A stretch of 64,000 nt of DNA from an uncultured Clostridia bacterium (lineage in GTDB: Bacteria > Bacillota > Clostridia > Oscillospirales > Acutalibacteraceae), in assembly GCA_946555465.1 (NCBI GenBank), contig CAMNST010000001.1, forward strand, positions 290,541 through 354,540, given 5' to 3'. Every line of letters begins with the position of its first letter. Position 1 is the first letter of the stretch. The notes beneath the pieces are model-generated. The model saw nothing but the letters and a program-made list of their open reading frames with translations. It searched no databases and was not told the DNA's origin. A program made the position numbers and the translations under genes. Below, piece by piece: positions 25,269-33,794 of the stretch.

Positions 25269-25666
25269 ACGGTTAAATAAAGTAAATAATGTAAAAATTC
25301 ACTCGGTATTTGACGAAGCGTTTAAGCCTTACGAAAATATCGTCAGCGGCTTTGATTTTTCACCGTGGATTGATTATATGAAAAATGAAACCGAAACCCC
25401 TGAAGAAGGAAATATTTATATTCCTTCCGTAAAGGAAATGGAAAACCAGCCGCTGTTTGAAAAAATCCAGTATACTCTGTACGGTGGCATGCCGATTCAG
25501 GTTGGATACTGCAACGGTTCAAACAGCACTTATAACGGTTTTGAATATCACACAGAAAAACAAATGGGTTATCGCGCACCCTGACCGTGAGCCGCTAATA
25601 AAAGAAGGTGCTTTTGCCGGTCTTATCGGCGAAAATAAAAAATTAAAATATAAGGAGGAAAAATGA
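25258..25666 (+). pseudogene. Broken DUF4867 gene (internal deletion and frameshift)
   Basis: The first about 100 codons read as DUF4867: FEKIQYTLYGGMPIQVGYCNGSNSTYNGFEYH. After GAATATCACACAG the frame runs only to a stop at 25584. A second frame then carries the family's C-terminal end, NKWVIAHPDREPLIKEGAFAGLIGEN, and its stop (25664-25666) overlaps the start of the next gene as ATGA, the expected coupling for an intact gene. Full-length members are about 210-220 residues, so some 80-90 middle residues are gone and the frame is shifted. DUF4867 genes accompany transaldolase-type sulfoquinovose clusters. A real lesion or an assembly error cannot be told apart here. Confidence 0.75.
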
Positions 25667-27000
25667 GTAATTTTGAATGTGCGTATATTCCTGTCGGTGT
25701 ACCTACGTTTCATCTTGAATCCGCACAGCGTGAATTTGAAAAATCCGTAAAAATGCTTTCATCAATATGTGATAACCTTAAATCACCCGATGAAATGCTG
25801 TTATCAACAGATAAATTAAATAAATTTCTGCAAAAGATTAATCCTGACCTTGTTATCGTTCAGAATATTACATTTGCAAACTCGGCTTATATCAGCGAAA
25901 TATTAAAAAGATTTGACTGCCCTGTTATCCTTTGGACTCTGCGCGAACCTGTAATTGACGGAGGAAGATTGCGACTCAATTCTCTTACAGGAGCGTTCTC
26001 AGCAGGCAATGCGCTGAAAAATCTCGGCAGAAATTTTGAATATGTATTCGGTTCACCCGATGAGAATAATGTTATCAAAGCAATCCGTTCGGTTATTGCT
26101 GCCGCCAGACTGAAAAAAGATATGAAATCACTTACTTTTCTTCAGATTGGCCACACACCGCAGGGTTTTGGCTTCGGCAGAGCAACCGACATTGAAATAC
26201 TTAAAACTTTTGGTGTCACATTAAACTCTATTGAATCAAGAGAACTTATTGATATTGCCAATTCTTTCAGCGATGATGATATAAAAGAATATCTTGAAAG
26301 AGCAGATAATCAGATTAACGGACTTGAAAAAATCCCTGAAAAAAACAGAAATGACTTTGCAAAATTATACAGAGCATACAGCGAATACTGCAAAAACAAC
26401 AGCATCGGTGCGCTTTCATCAAGATGCTGGCCTGATTTCTTCACCGCTTTCGGCACTCCTGTATGTGCTGTTCTTGCAATGCTTAATGATATGAATATTG
26501 CCGCTGCCTGTGAGGCGGACACTTACGGCGGGCTGTCAATGTATATTGGTCAGTACCTTACAGGCAAACCAACATTTTTCGGTGATCCCGTATCAATGGA
26601 TGAAAGTGAAAACACAATAACATTCTGGCACTGCGGAACAGCAGCATGCTCGCTTGCCAGAACCGATACAGGTGCCTGTGCCGATATTCACTGCAACAGA
26701 AAAATAGGCCCTACACTTGACTTTGGCTGTAAAGCATACAGTGAGGCAACCGTTCTCAGAATCGGCAAAAAAGCAGACGGCAGTTTCAGATTATTCATAA
26801 CATCAGGTGAAGTTCTTGACAAGCCAAAACAATTCAGCGGAACATCCCTTGTTTTCAGAACAAACAACAATGTATATAACATTATAAGCAATGCAGTTCT
26901 CGACGGATGGGAACCTCATTTCGCAGTTGCATACGGCAATATAGCAAAAGGACTTAAAGCCTTTGCAAATATGATTGGCATAGAGGTTTGCGAATACTGA
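25663..27000 (+). CDS. sftI: Sulfoquinovose isomerase, FucI/AraA-like (SftI-like)
   Basis: 445 residues, L-fucose/L-arabinose isomerase-like fold. Visible: VIVQNITFANSAYISEIL and WTLREP at the N-terminal domain, LQIGHTPQGFGFGRATDIEIL, and the active-site region CWPDFFTAFGTPVCAVLAMLNDMNIAAACEADTYGG (ED-type metal ligand) with FWHCGTAACSLA (His). In the sulfo-transaldolase pathway, sulfoquinovose is isomerised to sulfofructose by an enzyme of this fold. Strong AAGGAGG before the ATG, which overlaps the stop of the DUF4867 gene (ATGA). Substrate inferred from cluster context; L-fucose or arabinose isomerase activity is the alternative, but no matching kinase or aldolase is nearby. Confidence 0.83.
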   Translation: MSNFECAYIPVGVPTFHLESAQREFEKSVKMLSSICDNLKSPDEMLLSTDKLNKFLQKINPDLVIVQNITFANSAYISEILKRFDCPVILWTLREPVIDGGRLRLNSLTGAFSAGNALKNLGRNFEYVFGSPDENNVIKAIRSVIAAARLKKDMKSLTFLQIGHTPQGFGFGRATDIEILKTFGVTLNSIESRELIDIANSFSDDDIKEYLERADNQINGLEKIPEKNRNDFAKLYRAYSEYCKNNSIGALSSRCWPDFFTAFGTPVCAVLAMLNDMNIAAACEADTYGGLSMYIGQYLTGKPTFFGDPVSMDESENTITFWHCGTAACSLARTDTGACADIHCNRKIGPTLDFGCKAYSEATVLRIGKKADGSFRLFITSGEVLDKPKQFSGTSLVFRTNNNVYNIISNAVLDGWEPHFAVAYGNIAKGLKAFANMIGIEVCEY

Positions 27001-27093
27001 TGGCAAAAGAAATTTTATTTTTAATCGTTGTATTTCTTGCTTATGATAATAAGCGGCATATTACTTATTGTAAAATAACAGCGGGAGGTGTTT

Positions 27094-28194
27094 ATGAATC
27101 ACAGCGGACTTAATATTAAAGAAATAAAATCAAGGAATATAAGCAGTATTCTCTATCTGCTCAATTCAAATCATGCAATGAGCAGAAAAGATATTGCTGA
27201 CAGTCTTTCTCTTACACCGGCAGCAGTTACAAAAATATGTGCAAAAATGATTGATGATGGTTTAATTGAAGAAAAGGGAGAAGAAAAATCAAACGGAGCA
27301 GGAAGAAAAAAAATTCTTCTCAGCCTTAAACTGGATTCGTTTTATACACTTTGCATAAATGCCGAAGTTGATAAAATAACAATTTCTGCAGTGCGTTTCG
27401 ACGCAAAACTTATAAACAGCATCAGCCTTGATGTTTCAGCGGATGTTGACAGTATTATTTCTCAAAGCAAAAAAATCCTTAAGGAAAGCAAAATTGAAAA
27501 AAGTAAATTTCTATGCACATCAATATGCGTTATCGGTTCTGCCGAAAACCGCAGTTTCGGAATATGGAATAATGAAGAAATAAAAAGAACTGCCGAGGAG
27601 GAAATCGGTCTGCCTGTTGTAATGGAAAACAATGTTAAAGCCTTTGCACTGGCACAACTGATATATTCAGAAAAAACATATGAAAAATCGGTCCTTTTTT
27701 TCAAATGGGGACCCGGTATAGGTTCTGCCATAGCGAATGACGGAAAAGTGCTTTCAGGCAGTGATGCCGATATTACCGAAATCGGTCATTACATTATAAA
27801 AAAAGACGGCATAAAATGCCGATGCGGAAGATATGGCTGCCTTGAAACCGAGGCATCAGCCATGGCAATAAAAAATTCCGTCGGACAAGATATGACCTTA
27901 AATGAAATAATAAACAGTTCAGATAAAAATATAATAAATATTATTGATGAAAAAATTGATTTGATTGCTATGGCACTTACAAACACGGCAACCATTTTAA
28001 ATGCTGAAAAAATTATTCTTTTTGGTTCTGTATTTACCAATACACAAATAAGCAAAAAAACGGCAAAACAGTGCAGCCGGTATAACAGGAATTTAAAAGA
28101 AGATGCAGTCGAATGCTCAAAACTCAATGACAAAATATCATATATAGGCCCTGCTGCATTGGCGGCAAAACATTTCTTTTTTGAAAAACATTAA
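27094..28194 (+). CDS. ROK-family transcriptional regulator
   Basis: 366 residues. N-terminal winged helix (SRKDIADSLSLTPAAVTKICAKMIDDGLIEEKG) followed by an ROK sugar-kinase-like domain with ATP-type FFKWGPGIGSAIANDGKVL and the zinc-binding signature GHYIIKKDGIKCRCGRYGCLE (C-x-C-x4-C plus His). ROK regulators of this shape repress sugar operons and are released by a sugar or sugar phosphate; here the likely ligand is sulfoquinovose or sulfofructose. The 27-base inverted repeat at the operon promoter is a likely binding site. The ATG at 27094 has GGGAGG 5 bases upstream. It lies within the operon with an 87-base gap upstream. Confidence 0.86.
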   Translation: MNHSGLNIKEIKSRNISSILYLLNSNHAMSRKDIADSLSLTPAAVTKICAKMIDDGLIEEKGEEKSNGAGRKKILLSLKLDSFYTLCINAEVDKITISAVRFDAKLINSISLDVSADVDSIISQSKKILKESKIEKSKFLCTSICVIGSAENRSFGIWNNEEIKRTAEEEIGLPVVMENNVKAFALAQLIYSEKTYEKSVLFFKWGPGIGSAIANDGKVLSGSDADITEIGHYIIKKDGIKCRCGRYGCLETEASAMAIKNSVGQDMTLNEIINSSDKNIINIIDEKIDLIAMALTNTATILNAEKIILFGSVFTNTQISKKTAKQCSRYNRNLKEDAVECSKLNDKISYIGPAALAAKHFFFEKH

Positions 28195-28222
28195 GTCACT
28201 TAATAATGAGGGGGTAAAAATT

Positions 28223-29638
28223 ATGAGTGAACAGTTAACCCATGGTATCAAATTCAAAGACAAACTCGGATACGCAATGGGAGATATGGGCGGTCTCTTG
28301 TCCTTTTCACTGATTTCGGCTTTTCTTCAGATGTTTTATACAGATTCACTGCATATACCGCTTGGCAAAATCACCGTGCTGATGCTTGTTGCCAGAATCT
28401 GGGATGCAATTAACGACCCTATCTGGGGCGCTTTTATTGATTCAAGAAAACCAACAAAATACGGCAGATTCAGACCGTACATTTTGTGGATGTCTTTTCC
28501 CATGGCAGTTGCTTCCGTACTTATGTTTACAAAAATACCGGGACTTTCGGATAACCAGTATCTGATATTTGCATATATAACATATATTTTCTATGGTATG
28601 ATGTATACGGGTGTAAATATACCATACGGTTCACTTGCATCTGTAATAACCGATGATGAAATTGAGCGCTCTTCCCTTTCAATGTGGAGATCTATCGGTG
28701 CAGGCGTAGGCGGTCTTCCGGCACAGATTCTTCTTCCCTTAATGGTATTTTCAACAGTTATAGGCGAAAACGGAAATGAAATTAAAATTCTTGATTCAAC
28801 AAAACTCACAATAGCAGTTGCCTGTCTTGCCGTGCTTTCACTTATCATATTCTCAACCCACTTTAAACTTACAAAAGAACGTGTTACTCTGCCTATTCAA
28901 AAAGAAAGAAACTACAATGTTCTTGAAACAATAAAAGCCTTACTCAAAAACAAACCCTTTATTGTTTTATGCATAGTATCCATGCTTCTTATTGCTTTTC
29001 AGATGTATACACAAACAACATATAACTATCTGCTAAAGAATTTCTATAATAAGCCCGGACTCTACAGCCTTGTAACAATATTCACATATCTGCCGATGGC
29101 ACTGTTTCTTCCATTTATGTCAAAACTGATACGCAGATTCGGCAAAAAAGAAATTTGTGCTGCAGGTATTGCATTTTCAGCAATAATTAATGTTATGATG
29201 TATTTATTAAAATTTACACCTGTTGTTGAAAACCCTTACGTATTTCTTGTTCTTCTGTTTTTCAGCGGTGCAGGTCAAACTTTTCTTGTTCTCGAAGTGT
29301 GGGCATTGGTTATGGATGTTATAGACTATCACGAGTATCTGACCCACAGAAGAGAGGAAGGCACAAGTTACGCCTTTTACTCTTTTGCAAGAAAACTCGG
29401 ACAGACACTTGCCGGTGCGGGTTCATCGGCACTGCTCGGAAAAATAGGTTATGATGTTAACAAAGTTGACGTTGGACAGGATGCCGAGGTAATAAGCAGA
29501 TTATACGATATTACTACACTTGTTCCCGCAATTATGCTTATCATAACTTTTGTTCTTCTTGCTTTCTGCTATAAACTTTCAAAGAAGAAATTAGAGGAAC
29601 TTCATAAAGAACTTGATGTAATACGAGAAAATGAATAA
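28223..29638 (+). CDS. GPH-family (MFS) sugar transporter, likely for sulfoquinovosides
   Basis: 471 residues, about 12 membrane helices. GPH symporter features: KDKLGYAMGDMGGLLSFSLISAFLQMFYTDSL at the N-terminus, VARIWDAINDPIWGAFIDSRKPTKYGRFRPYI in loop 2-3 (cation/sugar site), and SLWRSIGAG. E. coli sulfoquinovose import uses YihO, a member of this group, so sulfoquinovose or its glyceryl glycoside is the likely cargo. The ATG at 28223 has GAGGGGG 8 bases upstream. Its ORF upstream part (28181 to 28222) overlaps the ROK gene and is not used. The next gene starts inside or just after its stop, so translation is coupled. Confidence 0.86.
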   Translation: MSEQLTHGIKFKDKLGYAMGDMGGLLSFSLISAFLQMFYTDSLHIPLGKITVLMLVARIWDAINDPIWGAFIDSRKPTKYGRFRPYILWMSFPMAVASVLMFTKIPGLSDNQYLIFAYITYIFYGMMYTGVNIPYGSLASVITDDEIERSSLSMWRSIGAGVGGLPAQILLPLMVFSTVIGENGNEIKILDSTKLTIAVACLAVLSLIIFSTHFKLTKERVTLPIQKERNYNVLETIKALLKNKPFIVLCIVSMLLIAFQMYTQTTYNYLLKNFYNKPGLYSLVTIFTYLPMALFLPFMSKLIRRFGKKEICAAGIAFSAIINVMMYLLKFTPVVENPYVFLVLLFFSGAGQTFLVLEVWALVMDVIDYHEYLTHRREEGTSYAFYSFARKLGQTLAGAGSSALLGKIGYDVNKVDVGQDAEVISRLYDITTLVPAIMLIITFVLLAFCYKLSKKKLEELHKELDVIRENE

Positions 29639-29651
29639 AGGAGAAATTAAA

Positions 29652-32150
29652 TTGGCTAACTATAATATACACGTTGCATACGGTTTTCATGTAAACTGCT
29701 ATCACTCTTATCGCGGTGATACAAATGATAATCTTGGTTTTGGTTCTGATATAAGAATTATAAACAAAATTCTTGATATACTTACCGAATTCAATGAAAA
29801 CGGGGTTCCTGTTAAAGGCACATGGGACACGGAAAACTTCTTTTCACTCGAAAAAATACTGCCTGAATATGCACCTGAAATAATTGAAAAAATGAAAAAA
29901 CGTGTTGATAAATACGGTGATGAAAACATTATTATGGGTTATAACAACGGTGCATTATCCGCAATGACCGAAGATGAATTCTGTGCATCAATCGAACTTG
30001 CCGTAACAAACAGCAATGGTTCCGGACTTAAAGATATTTTCGGCACCTACGAAATGCTTGTCCGCCCTCAGGAGGTTATGTTTACCCCTTCACAGGTTTC
30101 GCTTTACAACAAAATAGGTGTTAAAGCACTTTGCCTTTACTACAGTTGTGTTCCTTTTGATGCGTTCAGAACGATTGTGCCGAAACTTCCGGATGAATAC
30201 GCATTCAATCCCCTTAAATATACATATAAGGGCGAGAGCATGACGATACTGCCTACTTACAGCAACTCCGATGTCTGTGATGCAGGATGTCTCAGAGCGT
30301 GGGTCAAAGAACTGCATGCTAAACAGGAAAGCGGCGAAATAAATTCAGACCTTCTTATTTTTATCAATATGGACGCCGACAGTATTTTCTGGGAATCAAT
30401 GAATCTTGGAAAAATATCCGGTAAAATTGCCAATACAGACGGTATCCGGGGCCTTGTCAAGGAAATATCCGATTTGCCATATATCGTTTATGACACACCG
30501 GGCAATTACATAAAAACACACAAGGCACTCGGCAGCGTGACTTTTACCCACGATACAGCCGACGGTAATTTTACAGGCTATGCATCATGGTCGGAAAAAC
30601 CATTCAACAGAAAGATATGGACTTCTCTTGAAAGAGCAAGGGCTATGGCAAAGGTCAACAGTGATTCAGACAAAAATTCTCCGTCTTTCCACGACAGAGT
30701 TCTTCTTCTTTCAACCACCCACTTTGGTCTTGCAACTCCTGTTCTTAATATTCAGAGAGAAAAAACAGCCATCAACCTTGCTGATAAATCAATTAAGGCA
30801 GAGAGAGATGCACTGCCTGCAGTAAAACGGCTGACCATTTTCAACACATCCAAATCAAACTTTCAGTGTGTGCAGTTAAAACTGAATAAAAAGATTCATG
30901 ACATCAGCACACTTGTTATAAAATCAAAGGGACTCAGCGATTTTGCCGTTATTCCAATGGATAATGACAACCACTCTGTATTCGCAATGATGAAATTTGA
31001 TAAAATCAGCGATAAATACGAAATTGAAATTTATGAAGAAAAAGCGAAAACCGAAAAAGAACTTAATCACATTATCGACAGTGGAAGAATCACTTTGAAA
31101 TTATCTGTTCACGGAAATGTATATGAAGTCACATCTGACGGAAAAGTTATCGGTGATTCAAATTTCCTTAACAGTTTTATTACATATGACAATAATAAAT
31201 ACAAATTTGACCGTGAAAAAATTGAGCCTCTCAAATGTGCAGGAAGTGCTGCCGGTGTTCGCGCAAGCGGCAAAATTCATCTTCCGAATGAAATTGAGAG
31301 TGGATGGTATGAGTACGATTTCTTTAAAATAAAATCCTCACCTGCTGTTTTTGTCAGAACGAAAGTTCAATATCCTTACACTCCCGAAACCACATCCATT
31401 TCAACAGAAAACTCTTCACTCGGAAGATTCAGTGATATGAAATGGACAGAAGCCGTTCCGTTTGAAATAACGCCGAAACTTGAGGGCGATATATCGGTTG
31501 TTAAAAGAAACTTTATGGATGATATTTCTTCATTCAGAACACAGTCATTCCCTGAATGCGATGAGAAAAATGATTATGTTGCATCATTTAACCATCAACT
31601 CACAGGCGGCTTTGTGGGACTTACAGACGGCGATAAAGGTATTTTGATTGCCAATGCACGTCAGGTGCTCAATTCAATGGCACACTGCCCTATGCGCCTT
31701 GAGAAGGATAAAACCGTGCATATGAATCCTTTCGGTACATATTACGGAAAACAGCGCCATCACTGGGGACGTGCAAAGGATGAAATACTTGCAACATATA
31801 CACTTGTAACACCGCAGGGCAAATCAATCGCTCCGTCATATAACGGCAACGCAGAAACAGCAATGCTTGCATTTTATCCGCTTTCAGGCACTGCACCCGA
31901 AAGTGAAGAACTTGAAGAAGTTATTGCTTTCTGTGACGGTGCAGTTGCAGTTGCTCCTGAAAACTCAGATATTTCACCTTTTGACGGTGATAATGTTATT
32001 ATTAAAAAAGCAAATTCTGATTCGATTAATGAGAAAGACCTAAAAAACCCGATTATGACAGGCTTCAGCGGCAATCTGAAAAATTACATTACCAAGGGTT
32101 CAAAGGCGATAGGTCATATCATAAAAACACAAATTAAAGCAAAAAAATAA
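29652..32150 (+). CDS. GH38/GH57-like N-terminal domain protein of unknown substrate
   Basis: 832 residues. The N-terminal about 300 residues look like the (beta/alpha)7 barrel of the GH38/GH57 group: AYGFHVNCYHSYRGDT (His13, His18, Asp23), VPVKGTWDTENFFSL, IIMGYNNGALSAM, FTPSQVSLYNKIGVKAL, and a possible nucleophile Asp in INMDADSIFWES. The rest is beta-rich, with a late HHWGRAKDEILATYTLVTP block reminiscent of GH38-type C-terminal domains. No signal peptide. TTG start at 29652 with AAAGGAG 9 bases upstream; the ATG at 29631 lies inside the transporter's end and has no site. As last gene of the sulfoquinovose operon it may act on a sulfoquinovosyl or related glycoside. No recognised precedent for that role. 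Confidence 0.68.
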   Translation: MANYNIHVAYGFHVNCYHSYRGDTNDNLGFGSDIRIINKILDILTEFNENGVPVKGTWDTENFFSLEKILPEYAPEIIEKMKKRVDKYGDENIIMGYNNGALSAMTEDEFCASIELAVTNSNGSGLKDIFGTYEMLVRPQEVMFTPSQVSLYNKIGVKALCLYYSCVPFDAFRTIVPKLPDEYAFNPLKYTYKGESMTILPTYSNSDVCDAGCLRAWVKELHAKQESGEINSDLLIFINMDADSIFWESMNLGKISGKIANTDGIRGLVKEISDLPYIVYDTPGNYIKTHKALGSVTFTHDTADGNFTGYASWSEKPFNRKIWTSLERARAMAKVNSDSDKNSPSFHDRVLLLSTTHFGLATPVLNIQREKTAINLADKSIKAERDALPAVKRLTIFNTSKSNFQCVQLKLNKKIHDISTLVIKSKGLSDFAVIPMDNDNHSVFAMMKFDKISDKYEIEIYEEKAKTEKELNHIIDSGRITLKLSVHGNVYEVTSDGKVIGDSNFLNSFITYDNNKYKFDREKIEPLKCAGSAAGVRASGKIHLPNEIESGWYEYDFFKIKSSPAVFVRTKVQYPYTPETTSISTENSSLGRFSDMKWTEAVPFEITPKLEGDISVVKRNFMDDISSFRTQSFPECDEKNDYVASFNHQLTGGFVGLTDGDKGILIANARQVLNSMAHCPMRLEKDKTVHMNPFGTYYGKQRHHWGRAKDEILATYTLVTPQGKSIAPSYNGNAETAMLAFYPLSGTAPESEELEEVIAFCDGAVAVAPENSDISPFDGDNVIIKKANSDSINEKDLKNPIMTGFSGNLKNYITKGSKAIGHIIKTQIKAKK

Positions 32151-32153
32151 AAT

Positions 32154-32194
32154 ACAAAAAAGACTGGTTCAAAAATGAACCAGTCTTTTTTGTA
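32154..32194. terminator. Bidirectional terminator between the SQ operon and metK
   Basis: Perfect stem AAAAAAGACTGGTTC / GAACCAGTCTTTTTT with a 6-base loop and T-runs on both strands; serves both convergent genes. Confidence 0.85.
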
Positions 32195-32198
32195 TGCA

Positions 32199-33377
32199 TT
32201 ACATATATTTTTTTATTTCATCAACCTTATCAAGTTTTTCCCACGAAACGCCGAGATCTTCTCTTCCCATATGACCATATGCGGCAACCGCCTGATAAAT
32301 TGGTTTTCTCAAATCAAGTTTATCAATAATTGCAGACGGACGAAGATCAAAAACTTTATTGACGATTTCACTTATTTCATCATCTGACTTTACGCCTGTA
32401 CCGAAAGTATCAACCATAACAGAAACAGGTTTTGCAACACCGATTGCATATGCAAGTTCAACCTCGCACTTGTCTGCAAGACCGGCGGCTACGATATTTT
32501 TTGCTACCCATCGTGCAGCGTAGGCAGCACTTCTGTCTACCTTGGTTGGGTCCTTGCCGCTGAACGCGCCGCCGCCGTGACGGGCATATCCGCCGTATGT
32601 ATCAACAATAATTTTGCGGCCTGTTAAACCTGAATCACCGTGAGGTCCGCCGATAACAAATCGGCCTGTCGGATTAACATAAAATGTTGTATCATCATCC
32701 ATAAATTCGGCAGGAACAGTGGTTTTGATAACTTTTTCAATTATATCTTCTCTGAGTTTTGAAAGTTCAACATCTGCACTGTGCTGGCTTGAAACAACAA
32801 CAGTTGTTACCTTAACAGGTTTGCCGTCTTCATATTCAACGGTTACCTGCGTTTTTCCATCTGCATAAAGATAAGGAAGTGTTCCGTCTTCTCTCACCTC
32901 GGTAAGTTTAACAGCGAGTTTGTGAGCAAGACTTATCGGAAGAGGCATAAGTTCATTTGTTTCATTGCAGGCATAGCCGAACATCATGCCCTGATCCCCG
33001 GCACCATTAAGGTTATATGCATCTTCCTCAGCATTTTTAAGTTCATAAGACTTATCAACACCCATTGCAATATCTGCCGACTGCTTATCTATAGCAGTAA
33101 GCACAGCACATGTGTTGCCGTTAAAACCTTTTTTATCATCATCATAGCCGATATCACATATTACTTTGCGAACGATTGACGGAATATCAACCTGAGCATT
33201 TGTTGTTATTTCACCCATTACGAGAACCTGACCTGTTGTGCAGGTCGTTTCGCAGGCAACACGGCTCATAGGATCCTGTGCAAGCATAGCATCAAGAATA
33301 CCGTCTGAAATCTGGTCACAGATTTTATCAGGATGACCTTTTGTGACAGATTCACTTGTAAATAAAAACTTAGACAT
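32199..33377 (-). CDS. metK: S-adenosylmethionine synthetase
   Basis: Makes S-adenosylmethionine from methionine and ATP. 392 residues, full length. Signatures: [24 protein letters not shown] at the N-terminus, [12 protein letters not shown] (P-loop-like motif), and [23 protein letters not shown] (catalytic). The ATG at 33377 has GAGAGGA 8 bases upstream; the ORF runs 15 codons further into the riboswitch region and is not used. Expression is predicted to be controlled by the SAM-I riboswitch immediately upstream, giving negative feedback by its own product. Confidence 0.97.
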   Translation of the reverse strand: MSKFLFTSESVTKGHPDKICDQISDGILDAMLAQDPMSRVACETTCTTGQVLVMGEITTNAQVDIPSIVRKVICDIGYDDDKKGFNGNTCAVLTAIDKQSADIAMGVDKSYELKNAEEDAYNLNGAGDQGMMFGYACNETNELMPLPISLAHKLAVKLTEVREDGTLPYLYADGKTQVTVEYEDGKPVKVTTVVVSSQHSADVELSKLREDIIEKVIKTTVPAEFMDDDTTFYVNPTGRFVIGGPHGDSGLTGRKIIVDTYGGYARHGGGAFSGKDPTKVDRSAAYAARWVAKNIVAAGLADKCEVELAYAIGVAKPVSVMVDTFGTGVKSDDEISEIVNKVFDLRPSAIIDKLDLRKPIYQAVAAYGHMGREDLGVSWEKLDKVDEIKKYM

Positions 33378-33412
33378 AATAATTCCTCTCTTTCTAATCA
33401 AGTGAAATAAAG

Positions 33413-33542
33413 AAAAAAACACACGCCACCAAAGCGTGTGTATAAATACCTCATCACTCGGTTCACGCAGGTATTAGCACCTTACATTAATCTGCAGGTT
33501 GCTGTGGCATCAACGGGCCTGTCCCTCAACCACTCTTGATAA
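33413..33542 (-). promoter_or_regulatory. SAM-I riboswitch with terminator
   Basis: Reading the minus strand, the leader has the SAM-I core: ATCAAGAG, GAGGGACAGGCCC, GATGCCACAGCAACC, and AAGGTGCTAATACCTGC. P1 is TTATCA (5') with TGATGA (3'), so the aptamer covers about 33451-33542. It is followed by a hairpin, ACACACGC/GCGTGTGT (33419-33441), with a T-run: a terminator that forms when SAM is bound. Controls metK directly. Confidence 0.95.
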
Positions 33543-33563
33543 AGTTATATTAACTTTATCAAT

Positions 33564-33592
33564 ATAATACATCAAACTTATATTATTGTCAA
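33564..33592 (-). promoter_or_regulatory. metK promoter
   Basis: Minus strand TTGACA (33587-33592), 17 bases, TATTAT (33564-33569). Start expected near 33557, inside a 27-base inverted repeat (33536-33562), so the RNA probably begins with a short AAAGTTA/TAACTTT hairpin just before the aptamer. Confidence 0.7.
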
Positions 33593-33672
33593 CTAAAAAT
33601 TAAATTGTTGAATATGCACAATAATGATACACAAATTTTGTGCAAATGAATAAATCTTTTTTATTCATAGTG

Positions 33673-33701
33673 TTGCAATTTGTTTATAATTAGTTTATAA
33701 T
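33673..33701 (+). promoter_or_regulatory. Promoter of the epimerase-like gene
   Basis: TTGCAA at 33673-33678, 17-base spacer, TATAAT at 33696-33701; about 94 bases before the start codon. Confidence 0.65.
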
Positions 33702-33794
33702 TGAAGTGTTATAAATTGTTATGTATCTTTAAATATGATTTATTCAGACAGAGATGCATACAGCATAAATGCACATTATAAGGAGGATAAATTA

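Noticed and set aside
29631..29651. ATG at 29631 as start of the GH38/57-like gene
   Set aside because: It lies inside the transporter's last codons without a ribosome site; AAAGGAG upstream of the TTG at 29652 is convincing.
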